The notes beneath the pieces are model-generated. The model searched no databases and was not told the DNA's origin. It saw nothing but the letters and a program-made list of their open reading frames with translations. A stretch of 45,662 bases of DNA from Shewanella sp. MBTL60-112-B2 (GTDB lineage Bacteria > Pseudomonadota > Gammaproteobacteria > Enterobacterales > Shewanellaceae). The DNA lies in assembly GCF_019655055.1 (NCBI RefSeq), contig NZ_BPFA01000039.1, forward strand, positions 1 to 45,662, given 5' to 3'. Both the position numbers and the translations under genes were made by a program. Below are positions 18,390 to 26,893 of this stretch, piece by piece (within the stretch, counting starts at the first letter, position 1; every line of letters starts with the position of its first letter).

Positions 18390-19051
18390 TTACTTTAAGT
18401 AAAACAAGATAACATAGCTGTAATCTAAAGGCATTAAAAACGCCTTACTAATATAGTGAAATATGATCATAGTTTAATCTAGATCTAATTATAATGGTTT
18501 TTATTGCGCTAGAGCCCAGCTGAACTGGTAAAAATTGACATAATCACATGCATTGAAGCTCTCCCTGCTACTGGCAGGTTAACCTTTGCAGATATGCAGT
18601 ATTAGGATAGCTTTAACAGAGGTTTTAGCTGGTTTATGTTAGAAAAATTGAACATCTAATTAGCACTCACCCTGCTATATTTATTGAGGTTAACTTTATG
18701 TCATGATTTATGCGCTAATCGGCATAAGCTGTTTCTCACAACCCTCACTTGGTTGCTTCATTTGTTGCTAATACTTTCAAGCTGCCAATCCCTTAGCATG
18801 AAACTGCGCTAAGCAACAACTCGTCAGCCTAAGTAAGCTAAATACACAATAACCTACACAGAATTTAACGAGGGCAATACAGTTAAACAGCCTATCTGTA
18901 ACCCAGTGCTGTCAGTACAAACTTCAAAATAACTTCAAAATAGATAAGCTAAACCTTAAAGGCCAGCAGTCATAAAAATGATTTGCAGCGTCGCTTCTAG
19001 GCTTTAGCTTAAGAAGGTAAGCCACACACTACCCCCGACAAAGAAACAATG

Positions 19052-19093
19052 AAAAAAACACCTAGCGCCTACAACTCATCCAGGTGTTTTTTT
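19052..19093. terminator. Terminator-like hairpin with no visible gene
   Basis: ACACCT / AGGTGT extended by A7 on one side and T7 on the other (12 bp in all), loop of 18 nt. It would work as a terminator on either strand, but no gene ends near it. Confidence 0.6.
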
Positions 19094-19285
19094 AATCTAT
19101 AATTCATACCGCAGTCATACTATTGAATCATGAAGAGGCTCTAATTCTAGTGGTTTTATTTTCTAGAAAGGGACTAAAACACTAGGCTTGCTAACGGGTT
19201 TATTCTTACCTATAGCAATCTTGCGAAAATCAGACCAATTTTACGCGCAAGCAATTAAGCTAAGACTGATAAAGCGTCAATTGTT

Positions 19286-19315
19286 CAAAAACTGCTACCT
19301 TGGTAACAGTTTTTG
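19286..19315 (+). terminator. Stem-loop, possible weak terminator upstream of pflB
   Basis: 14-bp stem CAAAAACTGCTACC / GGTAACAGTTTTTG with one mismatch; the 3' arm ends in a five-T run. It lies about 55 bp before the proposed pflB -10 element. Confidence 0.45.
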
Positions 19316-19365
19316 CATTTCTAAAGCAATTGCAAGCTGATTTGGGTGCAGTGCATCCTAGGTTA

Positions 19366-19374
19366 TGCTAATAT
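19366..19374 (+). promoter_or_regulatory. Candidate pflB promoter (extended -10)
   Basis: TGCTAATAT, an extended -10 with hexamer TAATAT at 19369-19374 and no good -35. Transcription would begin near 19381, giving a leader of about 225 nt with two stem-loops, and the PdhR-like palindrome would cover about +5 to +21. Confidence 0.4.
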
Positions 19375-19384
19375 ATTCATGGTT

Positions 19385-19401
19385 AATTGGTCTTACCAAT
19401 T
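19385..19401. promoter_or_regulatory. PdhR-like operator, pflB side
   Basis: AATTGGTCTTACCAATT, matching ATTGGTNNNACCAAT exactly and differing from the focA-side site at only one spacer base. Its position just after the candidate -10 fits a repressor site. Regulator inferred. Confidence 0.77.
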
Positions 19402-19406
19402 TTAAT

Positions 19407-19481
19407 CTTCAGCCAGAGATGAGTGCTGAAGAATACAAGACAATTGAACTGAACAGATTACTGCGAAGTGAAATTACTTCG
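19407..19481 (+). promoter_or_regulatory. Two stem-loops in the presumed pflB leader
   Basis: CTTCAGC / GCTGAAG (19407-19431, 11-nt loop) and CGAAGT / ACTTCG (19464-19481, 6-nt loop). Neither has a T tract. A role in leader stability or translation is only a suggestion. Confidence 0.35.
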
Positions 19482-19605
19482 AAACGCGTCCATATGAATT
19501 AGCATATAACGTGTTTAAGAATTTACTATTGGTGTATCGCACGCCTCATTTAGAGCCTATTTCGATACCCCAACAACCTTATCTCAAACAGAAGGTAATT
19601 GTACG

Positions 19606-21888
19606 ATGACCGAAAAAACTGAACAGTTTGCAGCCGCGTGGGAAGGTTTCACCGCTGGCGATTGGAAAACTGAAGTCAATGTGCGTGACTTTATTCAAGC
19701 TAACTACACTCCTTATGAAGGCGATGAGTCTTTCCTTGCTGGTGCTACTGAAGCAACAACCGAACTTTGGGACAAAGTTATGGTTGGTATTAAGGAAGAG
19801 AACCGTACTCACGCTCCTGTAGATTTTGATACTTCACGTGTATCAACTATCACTTCTCACGAAGCTGGTTACATTACTAAAGATCTAGAAACTATCGTTG
19901 GTCTACAAACAGAAGCACCGCTTAAGCGCGCTATGTTGCCAAACGGTGGTATTCGTATGGTTGAAAGTTCTTGCGCTGCATACGGCCGTGAACTAGACGC
20001 TGACGTAAAATACGTATACTCAGAGCTACGTAAGACACACAACCAAGGTGTGTTTGATATCTACACTCCAGAAATCATGCGTTGTCGTAAGTCTGGCGTA
20101 TTGACTGGTTTACCAGATGCATACGGCCGTGGTCGTATCATTGGTGATTACCGTCGTATCGCGCTTTACGGTATTGATTTCCTAATGGCAGAAAAATTTG
20201 CTCAATTCGGATCACTACAGTCTGATTTCGAAACTGGCGTAGACTTGTCTTACACCATGCAACTTCGTGAAGAAATTGCAGAGCAGCACAAAGCACTAGG
20301 TCAAATGAAGAAGATGGCAGCAAGCTACGGCTTCGACATCTCTCTACCTGCGACTAATGCTAAAGAAGCAATCCAGTGGACTTACTTCGGTTACCTAGCT
20401 GCTGTTAAGAGCCAAAATGGCGCGGCTATGTCTTTAGGCCGCACTTCTAGCTTCCTAGATATCTTCATTGAACGCGACATTAAGAATGGCGTGATCACTG
20501 AGCAACAAGCTCAAGAAATGGTAGACCATTTCGTAATGAAGCTACGTATGGTTCGTTTCCTACGTACTCCAGAATACGATGAGTTATTCTCTGGCGACCC
20601 AATCTGGGCGACTGAGTCTATCGCTGGTATGGGTCTTGACGGCCGTACATTGGTTACTAAGTCTAGCTTCCGTTTCCTACACACATTGTACAACATGGGC
20701 CCTAGCCCAGAGCCGAACATCACGGTTCTTTGGTCTGAGCAATTACCGCTAAACTTCAAGAAGTACGCGTCTAAAGTATCTATCGATACTAGCTCTATCC
20801 AGTACGAAAACGATGACCTAATGCGTCCAGATTTTGAATCTGACGATTACGCTATCGCTTGTTGTGTGAGCCCAATGGTTGTTGGTAAGCACATGCAGTT
20901 CTTCGGCGCACGTGCAAACCTTGCTAAGACTATGCTTTACGCAATCAACGGCGGTGTTGACGAAAAACTTAACGCTCAAATCGGTCCTAAGTCAGCTCCA
21001 ATCACTGACGAAGTACTAAACTACGATGACGTTATGGGTCGTTTAGACACTATGATGGACTGGTTAGCAACACAATATGTGTCTGCGCTAAACGCTATCC
21101 ACTTCATGCACGACAAGTACTCTTATGAATCTGCTCTAATGGCTCTTCATGACAGAGACGTACGTCGTACTATGGCTTGTGGTATTGCTGGTCTTTCTAT
21201 CACTGCTGACTCTCTAGCTGCTATCAAGTACGCTACTGTTAAGCCAATCCGTGATGAAAACGGCATTGCTGTAGACTTCGACATCGAAGGCGACTATCCA
21301 AAGTTCGGTAACAACGACCCACGTGTTGATGATATCGCTACTGAATTAGTTGAGCGCTTCATGGCTAAGATCCGTAGCATGAAGATGTACCGTAACGCGA
21401 TCCCAACTCAGTCTATCTTAACCATTACTTCTAACGTTGTTTACGGTAAGAAGACGGGTAACACACCTGACGGTCGTCGTTCTGGCGCGCCATTTGCTCC
21501 AGGTGCTAACCCAATGCACGGTCGTGATGAAAAAGGCGCTATCGCTTCTTTAACATCTGTTGCTAAACTACCATTTGCTCACGCTCAAGACGGTATTTCT
21601 TACACATTCTCTATCGTACCTAACGCACTTGGTAAAGATGATGATGCACGTAAGACTAACCTTGCAGCGCTTATGGATGGTTACTTCGCTCACAACGATA
21701 ACCGTGAAGGTGGTCAACACTTAAACGTTAACGTTATGAACCGCGAAATGCTTGAAGACGCAGTAGTTAACCCAGATAAATACCCACAGTTAACTATCCG
21801 TGTTTCTGGTTACGCAGTACGCTTTAACTCGCTAACACCAGAGCAACAGCAAGACGTTATTACCCGTACCTTTACTAAAGGTCTGTAA
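19606..21888 (+). CDS. pflB: Pyruvate formate-lyase (formate C-acetyltransferase)
   Basis: Glycyl-radical enzyme converting pyruvate and CoA to acetyl-CoA and formate under anaerobic conditions. 760 residues, identical in length to E. coli PflB. The catalytic pair is C419-C420 in AIACCVSPM, and the radical glycine is G735 in RVSGYAVRFN near the C-terminus. Ribosome binding site GAAGG is 9-10 nt before the ATG. Codon choice is strongly biased to a small set, like ackA and pta, indicating high expression. pflA follows after 64 bp containing a strong stem-loop. A PdhR-like operator and a long leader lie upstream. Confidence 0.98.
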   Translation: MTEKTEQFAAAWEGFTAGDWKTEVNVRDFIQANYTPYEGDESFLAGATEATTELWDKVMVGIKEENRTHAPVDFDTSRVSTITSHEAGYITKDLETIVGLQTEAPLKRAMLPNGGIRMVESSCAAYGRELDADVKYVYSELRKTHNQGVFDIYTPEIMRCRKSGVLTGLPDAYGRGRIIGDYRRIALYGIDFLMAEKFAQFGSLQSDFETGVDLSYTMQLREEIAEQHKALGQMKKMAASYGFDISLPATNAKEAIQWTYFGYLAAVKSQNGAAMSLGRTSSFLDIFIERDIKNGVITEQQAQEMVDHFVMKLRMVRFLRTPEYDELFSGDPIWATESIAGMGLDGRTLVTKSSFRFLHTLYNMGPSPEPNITVLWSEQLPLNFKKYASKVSIDTSSIQYENDDLMRPDFESDDYAIACCVSPMVVGKHMQFFGARANLAKTMLYAINGGVDEKLNAQIGPKSAPITDEVLNYDDVMGRLDTMMDWLATQYVSALNAIHFMHDKYSYESALMALHDRDVRRTMACGIAGLSITADSLAAIKYATVKPIRDENGIAVDFDIEGDYPKFGNNDPRVDDIATELVERFMAKIRSMKMYRNAIPTQSILTITSNVVYGKKTGNTPDGRRSGAPFAPGANPMHGRDEKGAIASLTSVAKLPFAHAQDGISYTFSIVPNALGKDDDARKTNLAALMDGYFAHNDNREGGQHLNVNVMNREMLEDAVVNPDKYPQLTIRVSGYAVRFNSLTPEQQQDVITRTFTKGL

Positions 21889-21908
21889 GTTTAATTAAGT
21901 GTCGATTG

Positions 21909-21938
21909 AGCTGATGCTAGGCTATGCCTGCATCAGCT
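21909..21938 (+). other. Intercistronic stem-loop between pflB and pflA
   Basis: Stem AGCTGATGC / GCATCAGCT continued inside by AGGC / GCCT around a TAT loop, with one bulged T: 13 bp in total. There is no T tract. It fits an mRNA-stabilising or processing hairpin that lets pflB accumulate above pflA. Confidence 0.65.
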
Positions 21939-21952
21939 ACACAGGAGTATAG

Positions 21953-22693
21953 ATGGCAGTTATCGGTCGGATTCATTCAATAGAATCTTTTGGAACAGTA
22001 GATGGTCCAGGCATTCGGTTTATCACCTTTATGCAAGGCTGCTTAATGCGCTGTCTATACTGCCATAACCGCGACACTTGGGACTTACACGGTGGTAAAG
22101 AAATGAAAGTCGATGACTTAATGAGTCAAATCATTAGTTATCGACCTTTTCTTGAAGCCAGTGGCGGTGGTGTGACCGCAAGCGGCGGAGAAGCAATTTT
22201 ACAAGCTGACTTCGTAGCTGAACTTTTCAAAGCCTGTAAGAAAGAAGGTATTCATACTTGTCTTGATACCAACGGTTTTGTTCGCAAACACACACCTATT
22301 ATCGATGAGTTACTCGATAACACAGATTTGGTGATGCTAGATATCAAGCAGATTGATGATGCAAAGCATATCGATCTGACAAATGTCAGCAACCAGCGCA
22401 CGTTGCAGTTTGCAGAATACCTGCACAAGCGTGGGCAAAAAACCTGGATTCGCTATGTGGTTGTCGGTGGCTATACCGACGATATACCTTCAGCTCAAGC
22501 GTTAGCTGAATTTATTCAGCCTATGACTAACGTGGAAAAGGTTGAGTTACTCCCTTATCACGAGCTAGGTAAGCATAAGTGGGAAGCAATGGGACAGAAA
22601 TACGAACTTAATGATATTTCTCCACCAAGCACTGAAACCATGGAACAGATAAAACAGACTTTTACCAATTTAGGTATTAACGCAGTTTATTAA
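21953..22693 (+). CDS. pflA: Pyruvate formate-lyase 1-activating enzyme
   Basis: Radical SAM enzyme that abstracts a hydrogen from the PflB glycine to make it active. 246 residues, the E. coli length. The [4Fe-4S] cluster motif is C30-x3-C34-x2-C37 (CLMRCLYC), followed by the SAM-binding GG region (SGGGVTASGGEAIL). Ribosome binding site AGGAG lies 6 nt before the ATG. Downstream of pflB with a stem-loop between, so probably co-transcribed but made in lower amount. Confidence 0.97.
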   Translation: MAVIGRIHSIESFGTVDGPGIRFITFMQGCLMRCLYCHNRDTWDLHGGKEMKVDDLMSQIISYRPFLEASGGGVTASGGEAILQADFVAELFKACKKEGIHTCLDTNGFVRKHTPIIDELLDNTDLVMLDIKQIDDAKHIDLTNVSNQRTLQFAEYLHKRGQKTWIRYVVVGGYTDDIPSAQALAEFIQPMTNVEKVELLPYHELGKHKWEAMGQKYELNDISPPSTETMEQIKQTFTNLGINAVY

Positions 22694-22709
22694 TTATTGC
22701 GGGGAAAAC

Positions 22710-22731
22710 GGGAAGTGCTAAAGCTCTTCCC
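22710..22731 (-). terminator. Possible weak terminator of yfbV
   Basis: Stem GGGAAG / CTTCCC extended by GCT / AGC across a T-T mismatch, overlapping the yfbV stop. On the minus strand it is followed by only GTTTTCC, so termination would be weak. Confidence 0.35.
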
Positions 22732-23170
22732 AGTAGCTTGCGTCTAAACGCTCGAATGCTGCTTTTAATATTAGCGCCATATCGAAATAACACGCTTTAG
22801 CGCCAAGCGGTCGGCAATTAACCCCCAATTGGATTAATTTTGTCGACAATTGGTTGCCCCAATCAAGTAATGAAAGTGGCAATGGATGGCGAGAACGCCA
22901 ACCTAACCAAAGTAAGCCTTGAATAGGCAAGCTAATAAAGAATAAAGCGATAGTTATCGCCTGGGGTAAATAACTCCAGCCATGCAGATACAACTGGCTT
23001 GCAGCCGCTAATAAACCCAAAAGTGGCATTAACGGTAGCGCAAGTTTAGTGGCTCGCATAACGCGATACTCAGGAAAGTAAAAACTGAGTTGTCGAACCA
23101 TTGGCCAGGTCTTCATATAACGACGACCTTCACCTAAGGTTTTGAGAACTTGAATGCTCAAAGATGGCAC
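22718..23170 (-). CDS. yfbV: UPF0208/DUF412 membrane protein YfbV
   Basis: 150 residues, one less than E. coli YfbV. Two membrane helices (about 43-63 and 68-88) and conserved segments GEGRRYMKTWP and LNCRPLG-like (VNCRPLGAKACYFDMA). YfbV of E. coli has been linked to limiting the spread of MatP over the Ter macrodomain, but its mechanism is not settled. It is divergent from ackA, as in E. coli, and converges on pflA with only 24 bp between stops. Confidence 0.93.
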   Translation of the reverse strand: MPSLSIQVLKTLGEGRRYMKTWPMVRQLSFYFPEYRVMRATKLALPLMPLLGLLAAASQLYLHGWSYLPQAITIALFFISLPIQGLLWLGWRSRHPLPLSLLDWGNQLSTKLIQLGVNCRPLGAKACYFDMALILKAAFERLDASYWEEL

Positions 23171-23356
23171 CTATAAATAATAATACAGCCTAACTTTAGC
23201 ATAAACATCCAGCTTGCCCCAAGGGCTAGCGCTGAGTAAGAAACAAATTTTGCTCCTTTAAAGAGCATACTTTACGACTTCGGCTATAGTTGCCATAAGA
23301 AGTTTTGTTATTCGGTAAGTCAAACGACTTCACCATTTATTGCGAAAGGTTTAAAC

Positions 23357-24553
23357 ATGTCAAACAAACTGGTACTGGTACTTAACTGTGGTAGTTCATC
23401 TCTAAAGTTTGCAGTTATTGATGCGCTAACTGGCGATGACCAAATTTCAGGTCTAGCTGAGTGTTTTGGTCTTGAAGATTCAAGAATCAAATGGAAAGTT
23501 AACGGCCAGAAAAGTGAAGCTAGCCTAGGTGCTTTCACTGCTCACAGAGAAGCTGTTGAATACATTGTTAACGACATTCTAGGTGCTCACCCAGAAATCG
23601 CTGCAGAGATCCAAGCAATTGGTCACCGTGTTGTACACGGCGGTGAGAAATTCACTCGCTCAGTAATCATTGACGAATCAGTTATTCACGGTATCGAAGA
23701 TTGTGCAACTTTAGCACCGCTTCACAACCCGGCTCACCTGATTGGTATTCGTGCTGCACAAGCATCTTTCCCATCACTACCACAAGTAGCTGTGTTTGAT
23801 ACTGCGTTCCACCAGACTATGCCTGAAAAAGCATACATCTACGCACTTCCATACAAGCTATACCGCGAAAACGCTATTCGTCGTTATGGCATGCACGGTA
23901 CTAGCCACCTATTCATCAGCCGCGAAGCTGCTGCTGCACTAGGTAAAGACGAAGCTGACACAAACATCATTTGTGCTCACTTAGGTAACGGCGCATCTGT
24001 TACTGCTATCAAAGGCGGTAAGAGTGTAGATACTTCTATGGGTCTTACTCCACTAGAAGGTTTGGTAATGGGTACACGTTGTGGTGACGTTGATCCTTCA
24101 GTTATCTTCCACCTAGTTAACCGTTTAGGTTACACACTTGATGAAGTTGAGTCTGTACTTAACAAGCAAAGTGGTCTGCTAGGCATTTCAGAACTAACTA
24201 ACGATTGCCGCGGCATCGAAGAAGGTTTTGAAAGCGGTCATAAAGGCGCAACTTTAGCACTAGAAATCTTCTGCTACCGTCTAGCTAAGTACATCGCTTC
24301 TTACACTGTGCCACTAGAGCGTCTAGACGCTGTAGTATTCACTGGTGGTATCGGTGAAAACTCTGACCTAATCCGTGAGAAAGTACTTAACTCTCTAGCA
24401 ATCTTCAACTTCAACGTTGATAAAGAGCGTAACGCTGCTGCTCGCTTTGGTAACGGTGGTCAGATCACGACTGACGAAGGTACTGTTGCTATGGTTATCC
24501 CTACTAATGAAGAGTGGGTTATTGCGCAAGACGCAATCGAGCTAATCAAGTAA
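23357..24553 (+). CDS. ackA: Acetate kinase
   Basis: Converts acetyl phosphate and ADP to acetate and ATP, the energy-yielding last step of the PflB-Pta-AckA route; reversible. 398 residues. ASKHA-fold motifs are clear: LNCGSSSLKF at the N-terminus (phosphate-binding), GHRVVHGGE, MHGTSHLFI, AHLGNGAS and FTGGIGENSD. Ribosome binding site AAAGG lies 10 nt before the ATG. Codons are strongly biased, like pflB. pta follows after 103 bp that holds a perfect 12-bp stem-loop. Confidence 0.98.
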   Translation: MSNKLVLVLNCGSSSLKFAVIDALTGDDQISGLAECFGLEDSRIKWKVNGQKSEASLGAFTAHREAVEYIVNDILGAHPEIAAEIQAIGHRVVHGGEKFTRSVIIDESVIHGIEDCATLAPLHNPAHLIGIRAAQASFPSLPQVAVFDTAFHQTMPEKAYIYALPYKLYRENAIRRYGMHGTSHLFISREAAAALGKDEADTNIICAHLGNGASVTAIKGGKSVDTSMGLTPLEGLVMGTRCGDVDPSVIFHLVNRLGYTLDEVESVLNKQSGLLGISELTNDCRGIEEGFESGHKGATLALEIFCYRLAKYIASYTVPLERLDAVVFTGGIGENSDLIREKVLNSLAIFNFNVDKERNAAARFGNGGQITTDEGTVAMVIPTNEEWVIAQDAIELIK

Positions 24554-24566
24554 TAAAGAAAAAAAA

Positions 24567-24593
24567 TACGGCTAATACCTTGTATTAGCCGTA
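24567..24593. other. Intercistronic stem-loop between ackA and pta
   Basis: Perfect 12-bp stem TACGGCTAATAC / GTATTAGCCGTA with loop CTT. On the plus strand no T tract follows. On the minus strand it is followed by T8, so it has the form of a strong terminator for antisense transcription. Confidence 0.8.
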
Positions 24594-24656
24594 GTTAGCG
24601 CAGTAAAAGATTTTAGTCATACTTTGTATGGCATCACCGAGTTTCAAGAGGTCAAT

Positions 24657-26804
24657 ATGTCTCGTAACATTATGCTCATTCCAGTGGGTACCGGCGTTGG
24701 TTTAACTTCCATCAGCCTAGGTATGGTTCGTGCACTTGAACGCCATGGCGTTAAAGTTCGCTTTTTCAAGCCTATCGCCCAACAGCGTCCAAACGACAAT
24801 GGTCCAGAGCGCTCTACGACTATTCTGAGCAAGTCTCCAACTGTTAATCCACTCGAGCCATTCGAGATGGAACATGCAGAAAAGCTAATTCGTGCAGACC
24901 AAACTGACGTGTTGATGGAGCAGATCATTGCTCGTGCAACAGAATGTGCTGATGATACAGAAACCTTGATCGTTGAAGGTTTGGTACAAACTCGTAATCA
25001 CCCTTTCTCTAGCGATGTTAACCACGCAATCGCTAAAGCACTTGATGCAGACATCATTTTTGTTGCAACACCTGGCAACGAAAGCGCTACAGCATTAATG
25101 AACCGCCTAGAGATTTCTCATAACTCTTGGGGTGGATCTGAAAACAAGCGTCTAATTGGTGCTATCGTCAATAAAATTGGCGCACCAGTTGATGACGAAG
25201 GTCGCGCGCGCCCTGACCTATCAGAAGTATTTGATCATGACGAAATGCCGCGTCCAGACGCAGCAAGTATGTTCCAACTTCCAGGTAAGAGCCCACTACG
25301 TATTTTAGGTAGCGTGCCTTACAACCTAGATCTTGTTGCCCCACGTGCATCAGATCTTGCTAAGCACTTAAGCGCTAAAATCATCAACGCTGGTGAGATG
25401 AACACTCGCCGTATGCGTAAAGTGACTTTCTGTGCACGTAGCATCCCGAATATGGTTACCCATATTAAAACTGACTCACTACTTGTGACTTCAGGCGACC
25501 GCTCAGACGTTATCGTATCTGCATGTCTTGCATCTATGAATGGCGTAAAAGTTGGCGCACTACTACTCACAGGCGGTTATGAGCCAGAGCCACAGATCAT
25601 GGAGCTTTGTGAACAAGCTTTTGAAACTGGCCTACCAGTATTCTTAATCGATACTAACACTTGGCAAACAGCCCTAAACATCCAGCGTTTCGATCACGAA
25701 GTGCCTGTAGATGACGCGGTACGTATTGAACAAGTTCAAGAATACGTTGCAAGCCACATCGACCAAAACTGGGTTGAGAGTATCACTAAGAACTCTCCAC
25801 GTGAGCACCGTTTATCACCACCAGCATTCCGTTACAAGCTAACCGAACTTGCTCGTGCAGCGCGTAAGACTGTTGTGCTACCAGAAGGTGATGAGCCTAG
25901 AACAATCGAAGCTGCAGCTATTTGTGCTGAACGTGGTATCGCTCGTTGTGTTCTTTTAGGTAACCGCGAAGAGATCGAACGTATTGCTAGCCAGCAAGGT
26001 GTTGTATTAGGTGACGGCGTAGAAATCGTTGATCCTGAAACATCACGTAGCCGTTATGTTGAAGCTATGGTTGAACTACGTCGTGGCAAAGGCCTAACTG
26101 AAGTTGTTGCTAAAGAGCAATTAGAAGACAACATGGTACTGGGTACTATGATGCTTGCTCAAGGCGAAGTAGACGGTATTGTTTCTGGTGCGGTTAACAC
26201 CACAGCTAACACAATTCGTCCACCACTACAGTTGATCAAAACTGCGCCAGGTTCAAACCTAGTATCTTCAATCTTCTTCATGCTTATGCCTGATCAAGTA
26301 TACATCTACGGTGACTGTGCGATTAACCCAGATCCAACCGCTGAGCAGTTAGCTGATATCGCGATTCAATCTGCAGAATCTGCAATTGCATTCGGTATTG
26401 AGCCACGCGTTGCAATGATCAGTTACTCTACCGGTAGTTCAGGTACAGGTTCTGATGTTGATAAAGTACGTGAAGCGACTCGTATTGCTCAAGAAAGACG
26501 TCCAGATCTAATGATCGACGGTCCACTACAGTACGATGCGGCAGTTATGCCAAACGTTGCACGTTCTAAAGCGCCTAACAGCCCTGTTGCTGGTCAAGCG
26601 ACTGTATTCGTATTCCCAGATCTAAACACGGGTAATACAACATACAAAGCGGTACAACGTAGTGCTGACTTGATCTCTATTGGCCCAATGCTGCAAGGCA
26701 TGCGTAAGCCAGTGAACGATCTTTCACGCGGCGCGCTAGTAGACGATATCGTTTACACTATCGCTCTAACAGCGATTCAAGCGGCACAAAACGAACAAGC
26801 TTAA
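24657..26804 (+). CDS. pta: Phosphate acetyltransferase
   Basis: Converts acetyl-CoA and phosphate to acetyl phosphate and CoA. 715 residues from the ATG at 24657, which has AGAGG 5-6 nt upstream; a TTG 11 codons earlier is unlikely, and the chosen start gives the E. coli length (714). Three parts: an N-terminal P-loop-like regulatory domain (about 1-220, IMLIPVGTGVGLTS), a DRTGG domain (about 225-345), and the catalytic PTA domain (about 385-710; VVLPEGDEPRTIEAA, SYSTGSSGTGSDVDKV, DGPLQYDAA). This long Pta form is typical of proteobacteria. Same strand as ackA. Confidence 0.97.
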   Translation: MSRNIMLIPVGTGVGLTSISLGMVRALERHGVKVRFFKPIAQQRPNDNGPERSTTILSKSPTVNPLEPFEMEHAEKLIRADQTDVLMEQIIARATECADDTETLIVEGLVQTRNHPFSSDVNHAIAKALDADIIFVATPGNESATALMNRLEISHNSWGGSENKRLIGAIVNKIGAPVDDEGRARPDLSEVFDHDEMPRPDAASMFQLPGKSPLRILGSVPYNLDLVAPRASDLAKHLSAKIINAGEMNTRRMRKVTFCARSIPNMVTHIKTDSLLVTSGDRSDVIVSACLASMNGVKVGALLLTGGYEPEPQIMELCEQAFETGLPVFLIDTNTWQTALNIQRFDHEVPVDDAVRIEQVQEYVASHIDQNWVESITKNSPREHRLSPPAFRYKLTELARAARKTVVLPEGDEPRTIEAAAICAERGIARCVLLGNREEIERIASQQGVVLGDGVEIVDPETSRSRYVEAMVELRRGKGLTEVVAKEQLEDNMVLGTMMLAQGEVDGIVSGAVNTTANTIRPPLQLIKTAPGSNLVSSIFFMLMPDQVYIYGDCAINPDPTAEQLADIAIQSAESAIAFGIEPRVAMISYSTGSSGTGSDVDKVREATRIAQERRPDLMIDGPLQYDAAVMPNVARSKAPNSPVAGQATVFVFPDLNTGNTTYKAVQRSADLISIGPMLQGMRKPVNDLSRGALVDDIVYTIALTAIQAAQNEQA

Positions 26805-26830
26805 TTAGCTGTTTGTTTTAGCACTTGAAT

Positions 26831-26858
26831 AAAAAAGCCTGCATCTGCAGGCTTTTTT
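26831..26858. terminator. Bidirectional terminator of pta and the tetraheme cytochrome gene
   Basis: Stem AAAAAAGCCTGC / GCAGGCTTTTTT, loop ATCT, with six T on each strand. Confidence 0.94.
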
Positions 26859-26893
26859 GTTTTAGATACTTTTAATTAAACGAAATGAAGCGA

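Larger units (their letters stand above)
18217..19605. other. 1.39-kb focA-pflB intergenic region
   Basis: No convincing protein gene on either strand. It contains two PdhR-like palindromes (18373-18389 and 19385-19401), a bidirectional terminator-like hairpin in its middle (19052-19093), a second hairpin at 19286-19315, two stem-loops in the presumed pflB leader (19407-19431 and 19464-19481), and a tandem AACTTCAAAAT repeat near 18930-18952. The size and structure suggest complex control and possibly small RNAs. Confidence 0.7.

Noticed and set aside
18536..18556. TTGACATAATCA as an FNR-type site upstream of focA
   Set aside because: The half-sites are one base too close together for the FNR consensus TTGAT-N4-ATCAA.
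24624..24656. TTG start giving pta an 11-residue N-terminal extension
   Set aside because: The ATG at 24657 has the better ribosome binding site and gives the usual family length.
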